Positions 15,114-20,064 of a DNA stretch of 20,064 nt are shown piece after piece. Where the stretch lies: contig CAYZTZ010000059.1 of assembly GCA_964481255.1 (NCBI GenBank), positions 1 to 20,064 of the forward strand. Direction: 5' to 3'. This DNA comes from UBA6911 sp964481255 (GTDB lineage: Bacteria; Acidobacteriota; UBA6911). Position numbers and translations under genes: made by a program. Each line of letters starts with the position of its first letter. The stretch's first letter is position 1. The notes below the pieces were generated by a model that was not told the origin of the DNA, searched no databases, and saw only the letters and a program-made list of their open reading frames with translations.

Positions 15114-15980
15114 TCAACGCGCTCCCTGGCCGATCCCGGCTTTGATTTCCTTCAGATCGGAAGCCGCCAGCGACGAAATCTCCAGAAGAAAAACGAAATT
15201 GTGGAAGCCGCGGGATCCGTCCTTTTCGAGAATCGACAGGTTGTGCTTTACATCTTCGAGCCTCGATTTCAGGCGGGCGTCCGGAAGATCCTCCTTCTTC
15301 GCCAGCAACGCCTCAATCTCCTTCACCTCCGCCAGAAGCGGAGCCATGCTCTCATCGTAGGTCGACTGCCATTCCTGGATCTGGCTGACGCGCGCCTCCC
15401 TGTTATCGTCCATGTGACAGGCGGTGCAAGTGTCGGGACGTTTTTCGGTCAGACCGGCGTCGTCGGGCCTGAGCACCTTCATCCGGTGGTTCCCCTCCGT
15501 CATATGGCAGGAAACGCACGGCACCCCGGAATGAAAGTTCCTTGAATCCGTGATCCCCTTTGCTCCCTTTCCCAGGAAAACGGACCTCTGGGCATGACAT
15601 AAATCACAGAGTTTCTCACGGTCCACCCGCAGTTTGCGTTCGTAGCCGCCGTTTTTCGGGTCATGGCAGGCCAGGCAGGAAGGTTTGTGATAATCGCCCC
15701 TGCCGGCGCCGCTCCCCTCCGTGCCCCTGCGGGTCGAGTGACAGCCGCTGCAATCGGTTGCGTCCGGTTTTTTTTCAGCGACCGCGCGAACGGCTTTGCC
15801 GTGATTGGACGCCTCCCACTCGGCCTTTTTGTCGGCATGGCAGCCTCCACAGGTCTCGAAGCTTGAGTGGTCCGGTAGGGACCTCTTTTCATCGGCGGGG
15901 GCGAAAGCGGCCCGCCCACCCGGCAAAACGGCGATCACCCCAAGGAGCAGGCCGACGAAGATCCGCCTGGGATCACGCAT
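15114..15980 (-). CDS. Exported hexaheme c-type cytochrome
   Basis: The 288-residue protein has a Sec signal peptide (residues 1 to about 27, ending AAFA) and six CxxCH heme sites: C44GGCH, C77SGCH, C102LACH, C125DLCH, C155VSCH and C185TACH. Additional histidines placed before several sites (H38, H60, H98, H150, H164) can supply the distal ligands. The heme domain resembles the cytochrome c554/DmsE-type multiheme carriers. The C-terminal 90 residues are a helical, probably coiled-coil tail ('EVKEIEALLAKKEDLPDARL', then 'HNLSILEKDGSRGFHNFVF'), reminiscent of the C-terminal helices of NrfA-type cytochromes. It should carry electrons in the periplasm; no catalytic site is evident. The start has AAGGAGG 8 bases upstream. 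It is divergent from the Tat-exported aldo/keto reductase. Confidence 0.92.
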   Translation of the reverse strand: MRDPRRIFVGLLLGVIAVLPGGRAAFAPADEKRSLPDHSSFETCGGCHADKKAEWEASNHGKAVRAVAEKKPDATDCSGCHSTRRGTEGSGAGRGDYHKPSCLACHDPKNGGYERKLRVDREKLCDLCHAQRSVFLGKGAKGITDSRNFHSGVPCVSCHMTEGNHRMKVLRPDDAGLTEKRPDTCTACHMDDNREARVSQIQEWQSTYDESMAPLLAEVKEIEALLAKKEDLPDARLKSRLEDVKHNLSILEKDGSRGFHNFVFLLEISSLAASDLKEIKAGIGQGAR

Positions 15981-16212
15981 AAGCGCCGCCTCCTTATCCG
16001 AATGCCTTCCATCGATCCGATCCGGCGCGCTGGGACCACCGGCCTCGACTTCAGCCCGCCGGCTCGCGGATGGGCCCCAAACAAGTTATTACAACGACGG
16101 TTCGGAAGCCACACATTATCGTTGCCGGTGTGGCCGATGTGCGCTAAGGTGTCCCCTGGAACCGGCTTTAAGTCCAGATGAGAAATCCAGGGAAGATATT
16201 TAAGGAGGATTT
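15981..16212. promoter_or_regulatory. Divergent promoter region of cytochrome and aldo/keto reductase genes
   Basis: The 232-bp space must hold promoters for both divergent genes. Perfect AAGGAGG ribosome-binding sites lie at each end (about 15989-15995 on minus, 16202-16208 on plus). I cannot point to unambiguous -35/-10 pairs or an operator palindrome. Confidence 0.4.
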
Positions 16213-17373
16213 GTGAAAGCCAATCCATCACGAAGGCAGTTTCTGCAGGCGGGAATGGCTCTGCCCGCCGCCGGGCTTGTCTCCTCGGACAGGCTGGAAT
16301 CGACGTTGCAGGAACCTCCAAAACCCAAGGAGCCTCCCAAAGTCGTGTATCGGACTCTGGGCAGGACGGACCTCAAGCCCTCGGGCGTCGGCTACGGCAT
16401 TGGGTACGTCCCCTACCGGGACGTGGTGTCGCGCGCCCTGGATATAGGCGTCAACTATTTCGATACCGCGCGGGACTACAAGGACAGCGAAAAGATTTTC
16501 GGGGAGATTATCAAAGGCAGACAGCGCGACAGGATCATTATCGCCACCAAGTCCCCCTCCTATCGAAAGGAACAGATTCTCAAGGATCTGGACACCAGCC
16601 TTGCCGCGCTCGGCACGGACTACATCGACGTCTGGCATCTGCACGCCAGGGACGCGCCGGCGTCGATACCGGACGGAGCGCTGGAGGCCATGCGTATGGC
16701 CAAACAGTCGGGCAAGGCGCGCTACCTGGGATTCAGCTGCCACAAGCCCTACGCGATGGTCGATTTCGTCCTGAAAACCAAAGTGTTCGACGTCATGCAG
16801 ATGACGTACAGCTACCCGATAGGCGGACGCCTTAGGAACGATGCGGTGGACAGGCTTCGCGAGGCGGGCGTAGGCGTCATCGCGATGAAGGTCGTGGTCG
16901 CCGTGAGCGGCCTGAATATGAAGGATTTCGGCAGCAAGCCCAAAATGTCCGCTGAAGGCGCTCTCGCAGGCATCAAGTGGGTCCTGACGAATCCGGGAAT
17001 CGGGACGACGGTGCCCCACATGCGGTCGATCGCCGAACTCGAAATGAACGTCCGGGCAATGTCGGAACCTTACACGGCCGAGGACGAGCAGCTGCTCTAC
17101 ACTCTGAACGAGATGATCCGGCCCGATTACTGCCGCATGTGCTACGAGTGCGAGGGGAAATGCGCCAAGGGCCTGCCGATACCCGATGTTCTCCGCTTCC
17201 TCGCGTATCACGATTTCTGCGGCAACTACCATCAGGCGGCTATGAGCTACCGGACTTTGCCGAAGGAGATCCGCGACGCGCGCTGCAGCGAATGTTCGGT
17301 CTGCGCCGTTCAGTGTCCGAACGGGGTGCATGTACAGGAACGCATGATCCGGGCGCAGGAACTCCTTGCTTGA
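16213..17373 (+). CDS. Tat-exported aldo/keto reductase with C-terminal double [4Fe-4S] domain
   Basis: The 386-residue protein starts with a twin-arginine leader (SRRQFLQAGMALPAAG). A complete aldo/keto reductase barrel follows, with the catalytic tetrad D84, Y89 ('NYFDTARDY'), K113 ('IIATKSP') and H144 ('YIDVWHLH'). The C-terminus carries two ferredoxin motifs, C307/310/313/317 and C358/361/364/368, the last ending CPNGV. Such ferredoxin-type AKRs are frequent in anaerobes and probably pass electrons between a carbonyl or sugar substrate and iron-sulfur carriers. Export by Tat means that any nicotinamide cofactor would have to be bound before export, if it is used at all. The start codon is GTG at 16213 with AAGGAGG 4 bases before it. 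The divergent hexaheme cytochrome is a possible electron partner (inference). GTGAGC-ATG-GCTCAC (17386-17400) after the stop may be a terminator without T-run. Confidence 0.93.
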   Translation: MKANPSRRQFLQAGMALPAAGLVSSDRLESTLQEPPKPKEPPKVVYRTLGRTDLKPSGVGYGIGYVPYRDVVSRALDIGVNYFDTARDYKDSEKIFGEIIKGRQRDRIIIATKSPSYRKEQILKDLDTSLAALGTDYIDVWHLHARDAPASIPDGALEAMRMAKQSGKARYLGFSCHKPYAMVDFVLKTKVFDVMQMTYSYPIGGRLRNDAVDRLREAGVGVIAMKVVVAVSGLNMKDFGSKPKMSAEGALAGIKWVLTNPGIGTTVPHMRSIAELEMNVRAMSEPYTAEDEQLLYTLNEMIRPDYCRMCYECEGKCAKGLPIPDVLRFLAYHDFCGNYHQAAMSYRTLPKEIRDARCSECSVCAVQCPNGVHVQERMIRAQELLA

Positions 17374-17422
17374 CGGCGCCACAATGTGAGCATGGCTCAC
17401 CGGAGGCTGTCTCATGACTCGC

Positions 17423-17976
17423 ATGCCCGCTCTTTCGGCGTAGTGAGCTTCCGCCAAGAAGTCCGCCGCGGTGCGGCGGAAATTTCAAAGGAAGCGGTCG
17501 CTCAAATCCGCGCTCCCGACGACGCGTCCGGCAGGAGCCGGCAGAAACGGCCTTGGATCGTAACCGCGGCGGGTCCCGAGCAGGCCGATCATGTCGTCGG
17601 TCCAGTTCCGCATCCCCGCTTCCCGGCTGTCCATCACCATGCAGCCGAGAATTCGGCCCAGCAGAGGCCCCAGAGCCCTCTCGATGGGGTCCATGTACGC
17701 CTGGAGATAATCTTCGACGTGCCGCGCGTTGGGCGTATCCACTTCCAGCCCCAAGCCCGCGGCCGTGCCGGCACGGTTGCGCGAGCCCGCAGGCGAGCAG
17801 CCCATCCGCAGAATCGTCCACTTTCCCCGGGGGATGTCCTAATTCAGCACGCCGTCTTTGGACATCCTCGAAGTCAGGTCGACAACCTCCTCGGGCCGGA
17901 TCGCCGATTCGGCGGGGACCTGCGGAGTGGGCGCCGCCTCGTATTCATAAATCAGGTTAAACCCGGCATTGTCTTC
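17423..17976 (-). pseudogene. Central fragment of a GH106 alpha-L-rhamnosidase gene with two nonsense codons
   Basis: Translated on the minus strand from 17976, this reads 'DNAGFNLIYEYEAA', 'PEEVVDLTSRMSKDGVLN', stop, 'DIPRGKWTILRMG', 'GLEVDTPNARHVEDYLQAYM', 'MDSREAGMRNWTDDM', 'RRGYDPRPFLPAPAGRVVG', 'SDRFL', stop, 'NFRRTAADFLAEAHYAERAG'. By memory this is the middle of a family-106 rhamnosidase. Both stops stand where tryptophan is expected: TAG at 17839-17841 (N-W-D-I-P) and TGA at 17485-17487 (F-L-W-D/N-F). There is no start region and no C-terminus. The family's usual 'DSWEAG' reads DSREAG. It is a decaying remnant and cannot make an enzyme. Confidence 0.82.
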
Positions 17977-17980
17977 TCAT

Positions 17981-18000
17981 CGACCCTCGATCGAGGGTCG
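17981..18000. repeat. Perfect 20-bp palindrome at the junction of the two GH106 fragments
   Basis: cgaccctcgatcgagggtcg equals its own reverse complement. It lies between the end of one GH106 fragment (stop at 18029-18031) and the first recognisable codon of the next (17976). It could be a rearrangement scar, a protein-binding site or a hairpin; no T-run follows. Confidence 0.9.
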
Positions 18001-18028
18001 GGGCTCTCCCGGTCCCCCTTGAGCATCT

Positions 18029-18481
18029 TTATCGTGAACCCACCGCGAGGACGACGGGGCCGAGAAGGCCCGAATCGACCGGCTTAATCCTGTCTATGTC
18101 CTGCGGATCGAAGCTTTTGCCGTATCTGAAGTTCAGCAGTCGGTAGCCCGGAGGGGCCCTTCCCGCCATATGATTCACAGCCGTGTTCGCCACCAGCACC
18201 CGTATTCTGTTGTCCCCGGGCTTTAGCATGGCCGTTGCATCCAGCCCATAGAGCCGACACCAGACCGGCCCGGCGCGCCGGTCATTGACATAGACTACAG
18301 ATGCTTCCCGAACCGTCGCTTCGAACCACCACCAACGCATCATGACGCGGCAATCGTCGGGCGGGTCGGCAAAGGATCTTTCAAGCGCCGTCTCGCCCGG
18401 GCCGGACACCGCGCCCGGTAAAACGGCCAGAAGGGCGGCGCTCATAACAGCGGAGCTTCCGTGTCTGCCTGGAGATTTCAT
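18029..18481 (-). pseudogene. GH106 rhamnosidase gene reduced to its two ends by internal deletion
   Basis: The 150-residue frame starts with a signal peptide (MKSPGRHGSSAVMSAALLAV) and the family's N-terminal 'PPDDCRVMMRWWWF'. It then jumps directly into the C-terminal beta-sandwich, 'EATVREASVVYVNDRRAGPV', 'YGLDATAMLKPGDNRIRVLV', 'NHMAGRAPPGYRLLNFRYGK', ending 'SGLLGPVVLAVGSR'. Family members are about 1000 residues or more, so the whole catalytic middle is missing. The frame has survived the deletion without a stop. No good ribosome-binding site precedes 18481; the frame is open to 18535. A short secreted lectin-like product is conceivable but unlikely beside the second wrecked fragment. 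Confidence 0.8.
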
Positions 18482-18776
18482 GGTCGTGTCCGGGTTTCCA
18501 TAACGGATACCCCAGTCAAAATCCCGATTTTTCACAAGCGGACAGTCATGGGCGGGGCAGGCCCTCGAATGAAAGTATACGTGACCAAAAACCGGGCCGC
18601 CGCGTTACAATGGGCTGTCTTTTGGACCCTTTCCGCGCCCATGCCGCCGGGCGCTTTGATCAGGGCGCCGCTCGCGGCGGGCGGGATCATGAGCAGAGAG
18701 AGGGGAACCAGAGGATTCCGCATCGGGAAAGAATGCATCCGGCTTTTTCCAAAAACGCGCACGAAAGGGTTTGCGT
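18482..18776. other. Intergenic region between GH106 remnant and UroD-family gene
   Basis: The stretch of about 295 bp holds the promoter regions of divergently oriented units. Open frames on both strands have neither ribosome-binding sites nor recognisable products. No structured RNA or clear promoter is seen; AAAGGG at 18764-18769 is the ribosome-binding site of the next gene. Confidence 0.4.
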
Positions 18777-20042
18777 ATGAGCAAAAAACTTGAAGAGGGT
18801 AAAAGCGCAAAGGAACTGCGCCGTGAAAGAGAGCAGAGGGTTATGGACGCCATCCGTCTGCAGCCGACGGACCGGGTCCCGGTAGTCTGCGACATGGGAT
18901 TTTTCGTCGCCAAATACGCCGGCATACCCTGCTCCGCGGCCTATTACGACGCCGACGCCTGGCTGGCGGCCTACCGCAAAACGCTGGAGGATTTCCAGCC
19001 CGATATGGCTTTCACCCGTCCCCCGGCGTCCGGGAAAGGCCTGGAGCTTCTCGATCCCAAACATATGCGGTGGCCGGGCTACGGCGTCAACCCATACCAT
19101 GGGATGCAGGCGATTGAGATCGATGCCATGCAGGACGACGAATACGACCTCTTTATGAAAAGTCCTGCCGATTACATGATACGGCGCCGCCTGCCGCGGC
19201 TTGACGGCAGCCTCGAGTTTCTCTCGATGCTCCCGGAGTTTTCCAGCACAAGCTGGATCGATCCCTGGGCCGCTCAGAACCTGGCGATGTTCGTCACGGA
19301 GCCCAAAGTGGAGGCCGGCATCAAAAGGCTCCAGGACGCAGGCCGGGAATTCAGAAAGCTGATGCCGAAAATGGAGGAATTTGAACGGATTCTTCTGGAT
19401 TACGGCATCCCCCAGCTTTACCAGGGAGCCGCCATGCCCCCTTACGATGTCGTGTCCCACAGCATCCGGGGCATGAAGAACACCATGATGGACATGTACC
19501 GCCGGCCCGACAAGCTCCTCGAACTGTGCGACTTCCTCCTCCAAAAGACCCTGGAAAAGCCGATGCCGCCCCCGAATGAATACGGCAACACGAGAATCTT
19601 CATGACCAACACACGAGGCTCCGACGACTTCATTTCGACGAAGCAGTTCGAGACCTTTTACTGGCCGACCTTCAAGAAGCTTGTCATGGCGCTGATAGAC
19701 CGCGGAACCACGCCCTGCATCTTCTTTGAGGGCAATTTCACCTCGCGTCTGGAGTTCCTGCTTGAGTTCCCCAAGGGGAAACTGCTTGTCCGGCTCGACA
19801 CGACGGATATTTTCAAGGCGAAGGAAATACTCGGCGGCCATCTGTGCATCGAAGGGAACGTGCCGTCCTCGCTCCTGCAGGTAGGGTCCGTGCAGGAGGT
19901 GAAGGACTACTGCAGGAAGCTCATCGACGTGGTGGGAAAGGGCGGAGGATATATCCTTGGGCCGCGCAGCGCCACGGACGAAGTGAAGCCGGAAAACCTG
20001 AAAGCCATGATTGAGTTCACCAAGGAATACGGACGATACTGA
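18777..20042 (+). CDS. Uroporphyrinogen decarboxylase (UroD)-family protein
   Basis: The 421-residue protein fits the UroD/methyltransferase fold: N-terminal 'RVMDAIRLQPTDRVPVVCDM' (the family's R-x-P-V region), a long insert, and C-terminal 'GTTPCIFFEGNF', 'LVRLDTTDIFKAKEILGGHL', 'CIEGNVPSSLLQVGSVQEVK' and 'GGGYILGPRSATDEVKPENL'. In anaerobes most members outside heme synthesis are corrinoid-linked methyltransferases. The H-x-C zinc motif of MtbA/MtaA-type enzymes is not evident; the equivalent segment reads IFFEGN, so methyl transfer by that mechanism is doubtful. Length (421 against about 340-360) and the missing motif argue against true UroD (hemE). I chose ATG 18777, with AAAGGG 7 bases upstream, over TTG 18771. 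The protein is cytoplasmic. The neighbouring genes do not define its pathway. Confidence 0.87.
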   Translation: MSKKLEEGKSAKELRREREQRVMDAIRLQPTDRVPVVCDMGFFVAKYAGIPCSAAYYDADAWLAAYRKTLEDFQPDMAFTRPPASGKGLELLDPKHMRWPGYGVNPYHGMQAIEIDAMQDDEYDLFMKSPADYMIRRRLPRLDGSLEFLSMLPEFSSTSWIDPWAAQNLAMFVTEPKVEAGIKRLQDAGREFRKLMPKMEEFERILLDYGIPQLYQGAAMPPYDVVSHSIRGMKNTMMDMYRRPDKLLELCDFLLQKTLEKPMPPPNEYGNTRIFMTNTRGSDDFISTKQFETFYWPTFKKLVMALIDRGTTPCIFFEGNFTSRLEFLLEFPKGKLLVRLDTTDIFKAKEILGGHLCIEGNVPSSLLQVGSVQEVKDYCRKLIDVVGKGGGYILGPRSATDEVKPENLKAMIEFTKEYGRY

Positions 20043-20064
20043 CCTGGCTGCGGCCGAAGAAACC

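Noticed and set aside
18777..20042. True hemE (heme-synthesis uroporphyrinogen decarboxylase)
   Set aside because: The protein is too long, has the divergent C-terminal half typical of UroD-family proteins of other function, and has no heme-synthesis neighbours.

Overview
The window looks like a metagenome-assembled scaffold of a GC-rich, Gram-negative, anaerobic heterotroph. It contains two 100-base runs of N, at 2730-2829 and 9164-9263. Tat-exported iron-sulfur proteins, an exported hexaheme cytochrome c, a Tat-exported ferredoxin-type aldo/keto reductase, a DUF3795 protein, a UroD-family protein and remnants of a GH106 rhamnosidase together recall Acidobacteriota/Aminicenantia-type or related anaerobic lineages. 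This is an inference from gene content; no rRNA or other marker gene is present.

Layout. 75-1258 (minus) is a two-gene unit: a Tat-exported four-cluster ferredoxin subunit, then a small cupin whose ribosome-binding site overlaps the ferredoxin stop codon. 1863-2696 (plus) encodes a secreted NTF2-like protein and 2982-3653 (plus) a Tat-signal DUF3795 protein. 3914-8771 (minus) holds an exported UGSC-family protein and two 12-TM major-facilitator transporters. 8772-9869 is non-coding, packed with short tandem duplications, and interrupted by the second assembly gap. 9870-10250 (plus) is a small secreted protein. 10469-15980 (minus) carries glyoxalase II (gloB), a REP-associated tyrosine transposase, the CstA-type transporter and the hexaheme cytochrome. 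16213-17373 (plus) is the aldo/keto reductase, divergent from the cytochrome. 17423-18481 (minus) is a wrecked and rearranged GH106 gene. 18777-20042 (plus) is a UroD-family protein.

Main result. The reading frame at 3914-5671 is broken only by one in-frame UGA (5255-5257). Both sides belong to one UGSC-type protein, the UGA lies exactly at the family's U-x-x-C redox position, and a 10-bp hairpin with a CGUGA loop follows at bacterial SECIS distance. It is best read as a 585-residue exported selenoprotein with Sec at residue 139. Ordinary gene calling would split it into two genes, the second with a false GTG start.

Second result. Non-coding DNA around the transposase contains a family of GTGGGTGTCC-type motifs. 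Each is followed by a short word that is repeated after a (T)CC spacer, and the word differs from site to site. The sites lie on both sides of the transposase gene, which suggests, without proving it, that they are its REP-like partners.

The genes fit an energy metabolism that exports redox proteins (ferredoxin subunit, cytochrome, aldo/keto reductase, UGSC selenoprotein) and takes up sugars and small organic acids (GPH symporter, CstA). No complete pathway is contained in the window.
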